Shown here: piece after piece, positions 8,226 through 16,049 of the stretch | Layout of the letters: the number at the start of each line of letters is the position of its first letter | Position numbering within the stretch: position 1 is the stretch's first letter | Assembly (NCBI GenBank): GCA_903821605.1 | Contig: CAIJLZ010000012.1 | Coordinates: forward strand, 62,001 to 126,000 | Origin: an uncultured Sphingomonadales bacterium | GTDB lineage: Bacteria > Pseudomonadota > Alphaproteobacteria > Sphingomonadales > Sphingomonadaceae | Direction of reading: 5' to 3' | DNA: 64,000 nt | Translations under genes and position numbers: made by a program | The notes under the pieces: generated by a model | What the model was told of the DNA's origin: nothing | What the model saw: only the letters and a program-made list of their open reading frames with translations | The model's database searches: none

Positions 8226-8591
8226 CCCGGCTTCCTCTCCTATTGATCTGTAGAACAGCAATAGCGCCATTGGTCGTTTCAAAATGCAACCAAAGTTACA
8301 TTCCGAACCTTGCGAGCGCAAAAAGACCTGCCGGTGGGATGCGCGTTCAATCGGGCTGCACAACCGCTTCCATTCGGAACGCCACTTCGTCGACCGTCAG
8401 AGTTGCAAACTCCGTTGCTCAACCGCGCTGGCGGTCCCAACTGCTCGCCCAAAATGGGAGTGAAAAACCGAAATTCCGCTGGCAGTCACTCTTGTGCATG
8501 GGTAACCCTTAAACCGGTTCATCGCATAAATATGGCGCTCAAAACCGCTGCGTAAGCCAGCGCCTGCGTCACAAACGGGAGAAATGAGGCC
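8226..8591. other. Intergenic region between divergent cupin and sulfatase genes
   Basis: About 365 bp with no convincing gene. It contains the dyad at 8285-8300 and presumably promoters for both sides. I see no other repeat or strong hairpin. The ribosome site of the sulfatase gene is at its right end. Confidence 0.5.
8285..8300 (+). promoter_or_regulatory. Putative Crp/Fnr-type operator (copy 2)
   Basis: TGCAACCAAAGTTACA matches the copy at 6777-6792 in 14 of 16 positions and keeps the same half-site spacing. It lies about 60 bp upstream of the 43-aa ORF and cupin on the minus strand, and about 290 bp upstream of the sulfatase. It probably places the cupin transcript under the Crp/Fnr regulator encoded at 6801. 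Confidence 0.5.
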
Positions 8592-10238
8592 ATGAAGCGC
8601 TCTACTGCTTTGCTTGCCCTATCTGGGGCAGCTTTCATCTATACCACGACCGCCGTGCGCGCTCCGGCGATTGCGATGGAAGGGATACAGGTCGGGCTTA
8701 CCGTCGGATCGATGAATCGCGTGTCGCCAGTACTGGCGGCTGAACGCAAGCAGGAGAATTTCGAACCCGCCCTGGTACATGCCGACCAGCAGGCCGAGGC
8801 CGTGGCCAAACTCAAAAAGCTGCATGAACGCAAGGGCCGCCCGCCTAACATCATCTATCTCGTTGTAGACGATCTCGGTTATGGCGATGTTGGCGCCTAT
8901 GGCGGCGGCGAACTGCTTGGCGCGCCCACCCCGAACGTGGATCGCTTAGCCCGAGAAGGGCTGAAGCTCACTTCGACTTATGCCCAGCCAACCTGTTCGC
9001 CGACAAGAGCGGCACTGATGACCGGACGCCTCCCGGTGCGCTCGGGCCTTATCCGCCCGTCTTTGCTGAACGATACGTCTGATGTCTCGTCGGAGATCCT
9101 CTCGGCACGTCTGCTCTCGCAGGCCGGTTACCGCACCGCCCTGTCGGGAAAGTGGCATTTGGGAGAAAAGGAAAGCTCGCGCCCCTGGCAGGTCGGCTAT
9201 GACGAGTTCGAGGGGTTCCTTGGCGTGGTCAACGCCTATCAGGAAGAACATCCGACCGACACCGATGTGTCCCATGATCCTGAACTGCTCGCACAGCTCC
9301 ACTCGATGCCGGGAAGCCGGGATTTGTGGAAGGCAACCGCGAAGGATGGCGGAAAGTCACTCGGCAAGATCAACTGGGAAAACAGTCGCGACCTCGATCA
9401 GAAGTTCGCCGCCTTCTCGGAAGACTTCATCCGCCGCGCAGTGCGTGATGGCAAGCCATTCTTTCTCAACCATAATTTTTCCAAGGTCCATTATTTCAAC
9501 CAACCCTCAAAGGCATTTGAGGCCCGTTCCGCGACCAAGGATGTGTATCGCGATAGCGTGATCGAGGTGGACGATATCGTGGGCCGTCTCGTACGCCTGC
9601 TCCAGGAACTCAAGATCGCCGATAATACCCTTGTCGTCTTCACCTCGGACAACGGACCTGAGGAAGACTCATACCCGGAAAGCGGCTTCACGCCGTTCCG
9701 AGGTAGCAAGGGGACCACGCTGGAAGGCGGCGTGCGCGTTCCAGGGATTGTCTGGTGGCCCGGCATGATCAAGGCAGGCAGGGTTTCTGACGGCATGTTC
9801 GACCTGATGGACCTGTTCAACACATCGCTTGCCGTCGCGGGCGTCGATCCCATGCAGGCCGTTCCAAAGGACCGCTATGTCGATGGCATTGACCAAACAA
9901 GCTTCCTGCTGAGCGACCAAGGCCAGTCTAACCGCGAAGCCGTATATTTCTATAATATGGATATGCTCGCCGGGGTGCGTTGGCGCTATTACAAGATGTC
10001 GACCTCTGAGATTCAGGCTGGCACCGGCAATGTGCGCGACCTCGGCGGACTTGATAACACGCAGGTCATCATCCCCCCCAATGGCTTCATGTACAATCTT
10101 TATATCGATCCCAAGGAGCGCAAGTCAGTGATGATCGAGCAGGCCTGGGTACCTTCCTATGCGACAGGCCCCTTGCTTGGGGTCCACGGTATGACCCTAC
10201 GCAAATATCCGCCCAAGGTGATGATCCGCGTCCGCTGA
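8592..10238 (+). CDS. Secreted type I sulfatase (arylsulfatase family)
   Basis: A 548-aa hydrolase of sulfate esters. The N-terminal 30 residues form a Sec signal peptide, so it acts in the periplasm or outside. The metal-binding VVDDLGYGD is at residues 91-99. The formylglycine signature CSPTRAALMTGR starts at Cys135, the residue converted to formylglycine by a separate maturase. The second signature GKWHLGEK is near residue 186, and TSDNGPE is near residue 350. A 50-residue spacer lies between signal peptide and catalytic core. No maturase or sulfate transporter gene is adjacent. Substrate unknown. Together with the alkylsulfatase remnant at 14.2 kb it hints at use of sulfated compounds. 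Confidence 0.9.
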   Translation: MKRSTALLALSGAAFIYTTTAVRAPAIAMEGIQVGLTVGSMNRVSPVLAAERKQENFEPALVHADQQAEAVAKLKKLHERKGRPPNIIYLVVDDLGYGDVGAYGGGELLGAPTPNVDRLAREGLKLTSTYAQPTCSPTRAALMTGRLPVRSGLIRPSLLNDTSDVSSEILSARLLSQAGYRTALSGKWHLGEKESSRPWQVGYDEFEGFLGVVNAYQEEHPTDTDVSHDPELLAQLHSMPGSRDLWKATAKDGGKSLGKINWENSRDLDQKFAAFSEDFIRRAVRDGKPFFLNHNFSKVHYFNQPSKAFEARSATKDVYRDSVIEVDDIVGRLVRLLQELKIADNTLVVFTSDNGPEEDSYPESGFTPFRGSKGTTLEGGVRVPGIVWWPGMIKAGRVSDGMFDLMDLFNTSLAVAGVDPMQAVPKDRYVDGIDQTSFLLSDQGQSNREAVYFYNMDMLAGVRWRYYKMSTSEIQAGTGNVRDLGGLDNTQVIIPPNGFMYNLYIDPKERKSVMIEQAWVPSYATGPLLGVHGMTLRKYPPKVMIRVR

Positions 10239-10284
10239 GAAGGGGGCGCCAAGGGGGCTGCCAAAACTCCCGCTGGTCCTGTCC

Positions 10285-10420
10285 TGTCAACGCCAATGCA
10301 CCCTGTGAAAACAGGGGGCATTGTCAACGCAAAATTGCCGGTGGGCTGAGGCGGCGGCAAAATGGGTGGACGCGCAAGTCCGACAGCCCGATCCGCTGGA
10401 TTAACGCCTCGCCCACCAAG
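10285..10420 (+). mobile_element. Decayed IS6-like 5' end with hairpin and transposase start
   Basis: At 10373 the frame RKSDSPIRWINASPTKR aligns with the transposase start at 1850 (RKSDNAFRQFNSSPE), with ACG where the ATG would be. The bases before it (GGCTGAGGCGGCGGC through GGACGCGCAAGTCCGA) also resemble those before 1850. Upstream is a strong hairpin, 10294-10323: stem CAATGC/GCATTG, then CCCTGT/ACAGGG, with a GAAA loop. It is bracketed by exact 9-bp direct repeats TGTCAACGC (10285-10293 and 10322-10330). The rest of the element is missing; the fragment ends against the GMC oxidoreductase gene. The hairpin may now end the sulfatase transcript. Confidence 0.6.
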
Positions 10421-10433
10421 AGAAATTCAGCGG

Positions 10434-12041
10434 CTATTTCGCTTGCAGAATGAGGTCGGCACCCTTTTCCCCGATCATGATGGCCGCCGCATTGGTATTG
10501 CCAGATACGAGGCGTGGCATCACCGATGCGTCGACCACGCGTAGGCCGCTGACACCTTTGACCCGTAGTGCCGGGTCCAGAACGGCGTCGTCGTCAATGC
10601 CCATTCGGCAAGTGCCAACCGGGTGGTAGCCCGTGTTGCCGTATCCCCGCGCATATTCCAACAGTTCCTGATCGCTGTTGCAATTCGGGCCGGGCCAAGG
10701 CTCGCTCTCCACCAATGGGGCCAGCGAGGGGGCCGCAACCAGATCGCGTGCCATGCGCATCGCCCGGACAGACAATCGTTGATCCTCTTCGGCTGCAAGC
10801 CAGTTATGCACGATTTCCGGAACATCGGTCGGGTTCGGGCTGCTCAGCCGGACATGACCACGGGACTCAGGTCGCAACACCGTCGGGCCAAGCGTTAATC
10901 CGGGCCAAGGGGATAGTGCCGATTTCTTGCCGGCAGCCGCGGCGTCGAGATCGCCTGTGACAGGCAGACAATGAAACTGAATGTCCGGTCGGTCGAGGGC
11001 GGGATCAGATTTCACAAAGGCACCGATCTGAGCGGCAGGGATAGTCATCGTGCCATCGCGCCGCGCCAGATAACGCAAGACATTCCAGAGCAGACGCCCG
11101 CCGGAAAGCTCTTGATTATAGCTGTAGACACCTGCCCGCAGACGCCAGCTCATCGTCAAGATATAATGATCTTGCAGGTCCATACCGACTTGCGGGCTGT
11201 TGTGGACCACGGGGATGCCGATTTGCTGCAAATGACTGGCCGGGCCGATGCCGGACAGCATCAACAACTTGGGGCTGTGATAGGCCCCCGCCGACAAGAT
11301 GACTTCCCGCCGCGCCTTGATCGTCAGGCGGCCCTGCGGCCCATCGATTTCAACGCCGGTAGCGCGATTGCCCTCTAATATCACTCGGCGACATGCCGCC
11401 CCCGTCACCACCTGTAAATTGGCGCGAGCCATCACCGGGTGCAAAAATGCATGTGCCGCAGAGCATCTGCGCCCATCTGCGACGGTTGTTTGATAGTAAA
11501 AGGACCCAAATTGATCGGGGCCATTATAGTCATCCGTGCGCGGCACGCCGATGTCCGCAAAAGCGGCGAGGACGGCATCATTTGTCGGGTTGCGGTGGGA
11601 GACTTCTTCGATGCGCAAAGCCCCATCATCCCCGCGCCATTCCGTACCGCCGCCCGCATAATGTTCACTCTTGCGGAAATAAGGCGCAACATCGGCCCAG
11701 CCCCAGCCAATCGCACCAAGATTATTCCAGCTATTATAGTCGGCCTGTTGCCCCCGCACGTAAAGCAGGCCGTTAATGTTGGATGAGCCGCCCAGCCCCT
11801 TGCCTCTTGGGAGCAGCATGCGGCGGCCATGAATGGCCGGTTCAGCCTCTCCGGAATAATGCCAGGAATGGCCCGGCCCATTGGCCGTGACGCCAAAGCC
11901 AGCCGGCATGGATAACAAGAATGATTTGCCGTTGCCGCCCGCTTCGACAAGCACAACATGGTTGCGCGGATCAGCCGACAGACGATTGGCGAGCACACAG
12001 CCTGCCGAACCCCCGCCAATAATTACATAATCGGCTTCCAC
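10434..12041 (-). CDS. GMC-family FAD-dependent alcohol oxidoreductase
   Basis: A 535-aa flavoprotein of the choline dehydrogenase/alcohol oxidase group that oxidises primary alcohols to aldehydes. The FAD dinucleotide motif VIIGGGSAGCVLANRL is N-terminal, GMC signature 1 is near LPRGKGLGGSSNINGLLYVRG, signature 2 is GAYHSPKLLMLSGIGP, and the C-terminal catalytic His segment is TGYHPVGTCRMG. I prefer the GTG at 12041, because GAGGGAG precedes it and it places the FAD motif at the usual distance. An ATG at 12095 or 12104 would add a poorly conserved tail. It probably feeds alcohols into the adjacent CoA-ligase pathway. Confidence 0.85.
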   Translation of the reverse strand: MEADYVIIGGGSAGCVLANRLSADPRNHVVLVEAGGNGKSFLLSMPAGFGVTANGPGHSWHYSGEAEPAIHGRRMLLPRGKGLGGSSNINGLLYVRGQQADYNSWNNLGAIGWGWADVAPYFRKSEHYAGGGTEWRGDDGALRIEEVSHRNPTNDAVLAAFADIGVPRTDDYNGPDQFGSFYYQTTVADGRRCSAAHAFLHPVMARANLQVVTGAACRRVILEGNRATGVEIDGPQGRLTIKARREVILSAGAYHSPKLLMLSGIGPASHLQQIGIPVVHNSPQVGMDLQDHYILTMSWRLRAGVYSYNQELSGGRLLWNVLRYLARRDGTMTIPAAQIGAFVKSDPALDRPDIQFHCLPVTGDLDAAAAGKKSALSPWPGLTLGPTVLRPESRGHVRLSSPNPTDVPEIVHNWLAAEEDQRLSVRAMRMARDLVAAPSLAPLVESEPWPGPNCNSDQELLEYARGYGNTGYHPVGTCRMGIDDDAVLDPALRVKGVSGLRVVDASVMPRLVSGNTNAAAIMIGEKGADLILQAK

Positions 12042-12345
12042 GTGCCCGCTCCCTCGTCCTCGCTTGGCTCCGCTGAAAATGGAGACCAATCCCATGCTGA
12101 CCACAATTATTTATGTACCGATATATCCAGAAAAGAATATCAAGGGAGGATGTCGATGCCCATTTTGAGCCGAGCGTCAGACGTTGCCGCCGTCTTGCGG
12201 CGCGCCGATGTTTCATGGGCGAACAGGATATTCAGCACCAACATAAGCTGATCGCAAGGGGGCTGCGTCGCCATTTCGCCTAGCTCGACGCAGCCCTTAT
12301 TCGTCATATGAACCCGGTTCAGCCATGCCAAGCTGACGCCGCATT
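12042..12345. other. Intergenic region between GMC oxidoreductase and CoA ligase
   Basis: About 300 bp. The left part should hold the GMC promoter. It contains one possible 31-aa ORF (12156-12251) with a strong ribosome site. I see no repeat, terminator or RNA gene. Confidence 0.4.
12156..12251 (+). CDS. Possible 31-aa small ORF
   Basis: The ORF MPILSRASDVAAVLRRADVS runs to FSTNIS. An unusually good AAGGGAGGA lies 6 bases before its ATG, in a region otherwise without genes. It may be a small protein or the surviving start of a deleted gene. No family recognised. Confidence 0.25.
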   Translation: MPILSRASDVAAVLRRADVSWANRIFSTNIS

Positions 12346-13926
12346 TTACAGGAGGGACTTCGCCCAGCGATAATCTTGCTTGCCAGCCGGAGACCGGCGC
12401 ACTTCATCGACCCAAAGCAACACTTTAGGGATTTTATAGCCTGCAAGGCGATCAGCCAAAAAAGCACGCATATCGTCAAGGCTGGGCTTCTCGCCCTCCC
12501 CCCGGAACGACACCACACCGACCACGCACTCACCCCAGCGCGGATCGGGCCGGCCAACAACCACCGCATCCCTGATCGCGGCATGGCTCCGCAGCGCTTC
12601 TTCGACTTCTTCCGGGAAGACCTTCTCGCCACCGCTGTTGATGCAGGTCGAGCCTCTGCCGAACAATGTGATCATCCCATCCGCATCAAGTCGGCCTGCG
12701 TCGCCGCTAATGGCCCAGAGCTTGCCGTCAATGACGCGAAAAACCTCGGCCGTCCTCTCCGGGTCGCCGAAATAGCCGACAGGGGTATAGCCCGACCGCG
12801 CCACAAAGCCCGTTTCGCCGGGTTGGGCGATGCGGTCATCCACCACCACCTGTTGGGCTGTCCCGGACGAAAGCCGCATCAACCCGTCGGCACTCGCCGC
12901 AGCCTGTCCCGAAACACCGGTTTCAGAAGACCCCATGCCATCGCTAATCGTCGCGCTAGCGGGGAGATGCTTGCGCAGCTCATCCTGCACATGGCGCGAA
13001 AATACCGCGCCACCCGAACCGAAATTGACCACATGGTCGAGGTTCCACCGACCGGGGTGTTGCTGCAACGCGTCGCGCAAGGGGATCGCCATCGCATCGC
13101 CGACGACCTGCACGATATTCGCGCGATGCCGCTCCACCTTGTCCCACACTGTTTCCGGCTGAAAACTGCCGGAATCGTCAAGCACAATCGCAAGGCCGTT
13201 CAACATCGCCGACCATACGGCCCAAAAAGCGGCACCGTGCATCAACGGTGCCACCGGGAAAATGCGGAGCGGATAGCCATTGGCCGCCCGGTCGAAAATA
13301 TCGCCGGGTTCGACCAGCACGCCCTTCGGGTTGAAATAACCACCACCGCCCGCACAGGCGAAGACAAACGACTTGTGCGGCCACATTACCCCCTTGGGGA
13401 AGCCGGTCGTCCCGCCCGTATAGGTCAGGATAATATCGTCTTCATGGTGCGGCCATGGGCCGGTCTTTTCAGCCTTGAGCAATTCGTCATAGGGCACCGA
13501 ACCCAATGACGGCGCGCCGGAGCCGTCATCGACCGCCACCGCAACCTTGAGCGACGGCAAATCATGGCGCATGTCGGATATGATCGCACTAAATGCGACG
13601 TCATGAATGACCGCCGCGGCCTGCGCATTGGTGAACAAATATCGTAATTCGTCGGCACGGTAGCGATAGTTGACGTTAAATGGCACGGCACCGAGCTTCA
13701 CCACGGCGATGAACGCTTCGAGATGCTCCACGCGGTTCGTCATGTACAAGCCCACCGTGTCGCCGCGCACCACGCCATGGGCGGCAAGGGCAGACGCCAC
13801 TCGATCAGCCCGGTCGTTCAACTCGGCATAGGTCAGCGAGCGGGAATCGGTAATGACGGCGAACCGATCCGGCACGGCGGCGGCAACACCTTCGAACAAA
13901 TCGGCGAGATGGAATTGGCTGGCCAT
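12346..13926 (-). CDS. Acyl-CoA synthetase (AMP-forming ligase)
   Basis: A 526-aa ANL-superfamily enzyme that activates a carboxylic acid to its CoA thioester through an acyl-adenylate. The P-loop-like motif YTGGTTGFPKGVMWPHK is near residue 170, and the adenylate segment SSETGVSG is near residue 335. ISGDAGRLDADGMITLFGRG and the hinge, then the C-terminal catalytic lysine PAGKQDYRW, complete the fold. Substrate is unknown; neighbours suggest a branched or cyclic acid. The dyad TATAACGCATTATA lies about 130 bp upstream of its ATG, linking it to the TetR regulon. Confidence 0.9.
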   Translation of the reverse strand: MASQFHLADLFEGVAAAVPDRFAVITDSRSLTYAELNDRADRVASALAAHGVVRGDTVGLYMTNRVEHLEAFIAVVKLGAVPFNVNYRYRADELRYLFTNAQAAAVIHDVAFSAIISDMRHDLPSLKVAVAVDDGSGAPSLGSVPYDELLKAEKTGPWPHHEDDIILTYTGGTTGFPKGVMWPHKSFVFACAGGGGYFNPKGVLVEPGDIFDRAANGYPLRIFPVAPLMHGAAFWAVWSAMLNGLAIVLDDSGSFQPETVWDKVERHRANIVQVVGDAMAIPLRDALQQHPGRWNLDHVVNFGSGGAVFSRHVQDELRKHLPASATISDGMGSSETGVSGQAAASADGLMRLSSGTAQQVVVDDRIAQPGETGFVARSGYTPVGYFGDPERTAEVFRVIDGKLWAISGDAGRLDADGMITLFGRGSTCINSGGEKVFPEEVEEALRSHAAIRDAVVVGRPDPRWGECVVGVVSFRGEGEKPSLDDMRAFLADRLAGYKIPKVLLWVDEVRRSPAGKQDYRWAKSLL

Positions 13927-14056
13927 GATTCAATATCCTGCCTTTGTGATCGCCAGCAGCGCGAGATGGCCCGGCGTATCGCGTTGAATTGGCTCCGCAG
14001 TTGGCGTGCCGGCAACGATTGTTGCGATCATAACATCCCATCCTTCCACGAATTTA

Positions 14057-14070
14057 TATAACGCATTATA
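14057..14070 (+). promoter_or_regulatory. Putative TetR operator (site 1), CoA ligase promoter
   Basis: TATAACGCATTATA is a dyad with arms TATAA/TTATA around a GC centre. The reverse complement TATAATGCGTTATA is identical to site 2 at 22957-22970. It lies 131 bp upstream of the CoA ligase start. Confidence 0.6.
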
Positions 14071-14199
14071 ATCTTATCCATGCGGATACAAGACCCGATA
14101 TTGATACGCAAATGAATATTCTTGGCGGACCCTGAGCCGTGATGGGCAGCAACGTCATTCTCGGATGAATTTTCCGCCCATGACAACAACCGCACTGGA

Positions 14200-14530
14200 A
14201 ATCGGAGAGGATATGCGGCCGGAGTTGATCGCTGGTCGGCCGATCTCGCCCATCAGGGCGTGTTCGCCGACCCGAAAGATACGCCTGCCCGCAAATTTCT
14301 GGCCGATAGCTATGAACAACTCGGCCATCAGGCGGAGAGCGCCATCTGGCGCAACATCTCCCTGACCGGCGCCCGCGAGTTGCGTCACGGCAAGCCCGAT
14401 GGTGTGGCGGAAACGGGGCCGAATTAGCTGATGATGGCGACCCCGCTGGACGCGATGGTGAGCCGAGGCGTGGCAAAGCTGGACGGCGATGGCGCCCCGA
14501 TCACGCAATTGATCAGCAAGTTTGAATGTC
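14200..14530 (+). pseudogene. Remnant of an SdsA/BDS1-type linear alkylsulfatase
   Basis: The plus-strand frame through 14224 reads VDRWSADLAHQGVFADP, then FLADSYEQLGHQAESAIWRN, then LTGARELRHG, and stops at 14425. This is the dimerisation-domain region characteristic of metallo-beta-lactamase-fold alkylsulfatases such as SdsA1, where versions of YEQLGYQAES and LTGAQELR are strongly conserved. The same region continues past the stop in the same frame (MMATPLDAMVSRGVAKLDGD), resembling the start of the C-terminal sterol-carrier-like domain. The N-terminal zinc-binding catalytic domain is absent. The piece lies between two intact genes and is not functional. Confidence 0.6.
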
Positions 14531-14565
14531 CAAGCTCGACTTTTTCATCAGCGCGCCTTGAGCCG

Positions 14566-15234
14566 TCAATCTCGGAAGTGGACCATTTCCTCAAGCGCCG
14601 CACGGTCATTGGGGAAATGGTTGAAGGCAGCCTCCGGGTCGGGAACGCCGATCGCGAGGCCGCAGAACAATAGATGGTCGTCCGGAATTTCAGCCACCCG
14701 CTTCACCGTTACGGGATAGGCCGACCATGCCTCTTGCGGGCATGAGCCGAGTCCGGCCTCCACCAACAGCAACATCACGGTCTGCAACCAGATGCCAAGA
14801 TCGGCCCATTGCGGCGGACCCATCAGCCGAGGCATGTGCACAAACAAGCCAACCGGCGCCCCGAAGAACCCAAAATTCCGGGCCAATTGCCGCATCCGGC
14901 CAGCCTTGTCCTCACGCGTGATGCCAAGCGCGGCATACATCGCCTCGCCATTGCGGGCACGTCGCCCCCGATAGGGCTCGGATAGATCGTCGGGATAGAT
15001 GCGATATTCTGGCACCTCATGCCCGGGCCCCGCCATCAGCGCCGCCCCCATCTCCTCAACCAGCCGGGCCAATCGATCACCATGCAGCACGGTCGCGTGC
15101 CATGGCTGGACATTACCCCCGGAAGGGGCGGCGCGCGCCTTGTCCAACACATCGCGCAGAATATCGAGATCGACCGGAGCGTCCTTGAAGCAGCGGATCG
15201 AGCGACGCATCGCAACAGCGGTTGAAACATCCAT
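14566..15234 (-). CDS. Nitroreductase-family flavoprotein
   Basis: A 222-aa FMN-dependent oxidoreductase of the nitroreductase fold. It has the N-terminal MRRSIRCFKDAPVD with the FMN-binding RRSxR motif, APSGGNVQPWH, and the C-terminal EAGLGSCPQEAW segment. Such enzymes reduce quinones, enones or nitro groups with NAD(P)H; the substrate here is unknown. The ATG at 15234 has AAGGAGAA upstream, so the longer in-frame extension to 15444 is unlikely. It is divergent from the winged-helix regulator at 15461 and may be controlled by it. Confidence 0.85.
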   Translation of the reverse strand: MDVSTAVAMRRSIRCFKDAPVDLDILRDVLDKARAAPSGGNVQPWHATVLHGDRLARLVEEMGAALMAGPGHEVPEYRIYPDDLSEPYRGRRARNGEAMYAALGITREDKAGRMRQLARNFGFFGAPVGLFVHMPRLMGPPQWADLGIWLQTVMLLLVEAGLGSCPQEAWSAYPVTVKRVAEIPDDHLLFCGLAIGVPDPEAAFNHFPNDRAALEEMVHFRD

Positions 15235-15460
15235 GTATTTTCTCCTTAGGCCGTTGGTTTCATCGCGCACCGAATAATGCGTCGCGTCAACTCCCTTGAA
15301 CCTCTGTCCGCCGAGCATCACCGACACATGCGCTGCATTCCGATTATCTGATCTAAATCTAAGCGAGAACCGGCCCGTCGTCTGGCACACGTCGCCCATT
15401 TTGGGAGAGATGGCCAGCGACAGCCCGATCTGGCAACATCCCATCGCCTGACATTGTCAA

Positions 15461-16024
15461 ATGGTCGCAGTTTACGCGGCGGCAGATCATCAATATAGCG
15501 ATGCCAAGAATGTCATAAGACAGGCGAGGACGAGCGGCCGCGAGATGCCTCCGTCAACATATCGGCAGGAGATGGATGTGAGCGAAGAGGCGCTGCGCAA
15601 GAATTTCGGCAGACTCCATGTGCTGCATGTGGAAGCGCTAACGCGACATCTCGTTGAGTGCCGCCGTGTTTGCGACGGCGATCTTGACCTGTTCCTCGTA
15701 TTGATGATCATCGGCGAGCGGACGTTCAATTCCCGCAATGCCCCGCCCAAGATGAGCCTTGCCGAATTTTTCGATGGCAGGGTGGCGAATTTGGCACCAA
15801 CCGCGATCAATCTCCAGTCCATTGCCGATTATAGCGGCATCCCGCGTGAAACGGTGCGTCGCAAGCTCGATATTCTGATCGAAAAAGGCTGGGTGGCGCG
15901 CGACGAGCGCAAATTCATCAGCGCAACCGACAAAGCCAGAGAAAACCTTGTGGATTTGACCACCAGTTCACTTCGTTACCTGCGCGCCATGGAGGTTGCG
16001 CTGGACGCCTGCGCCGAGGACTAA
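15461..16024 (+). CDS. Winged-helix transcriptional regulator of unrecognised family
   Basis: A 187-aa protein. Residues about 120-170 look like a winged helix: NLQSIADYSGIPRETVRRKL is a helix-turn-helix followed by DILIEKGWVARDERKFISAT as the wing. The N-terminal 100 residues resemble no ligand domain I know. The annotated start may be long: an ATG at 15545 with nearby purines would give about 159 aa. It is divergent from the nitroreductase and convergent with the racemase, so the nitroreductase is the most likely target. Confidence 0.65.
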   Translation: MVAVYAAADHQYSDAKNVIRQARTSGREMPPSTYRQEMDVSEEALRKNFGRLHVLHVEALTRHLVECRRVCDGDLDLFLVLMIIGERTFNSRNAPPKMSLAEFFDGRVANLAPTAINLQSIADYSGIPRETVRRKLDILIEKGWVARDERKFISATDKARENLVDLTTSSLRYLRAMEVALDACAED

Positions 16025-16049
16025 GCCGGATGCGCGCGATCAGCCTTCG

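Noticed and set aside
13927..14199. Possible gene between the CoA ligase and the alkylsulfatase remnant
   Set aside because: The short frames are antisense or broken, without ribosome sites. The region holds only the dyad at 14057-14070.
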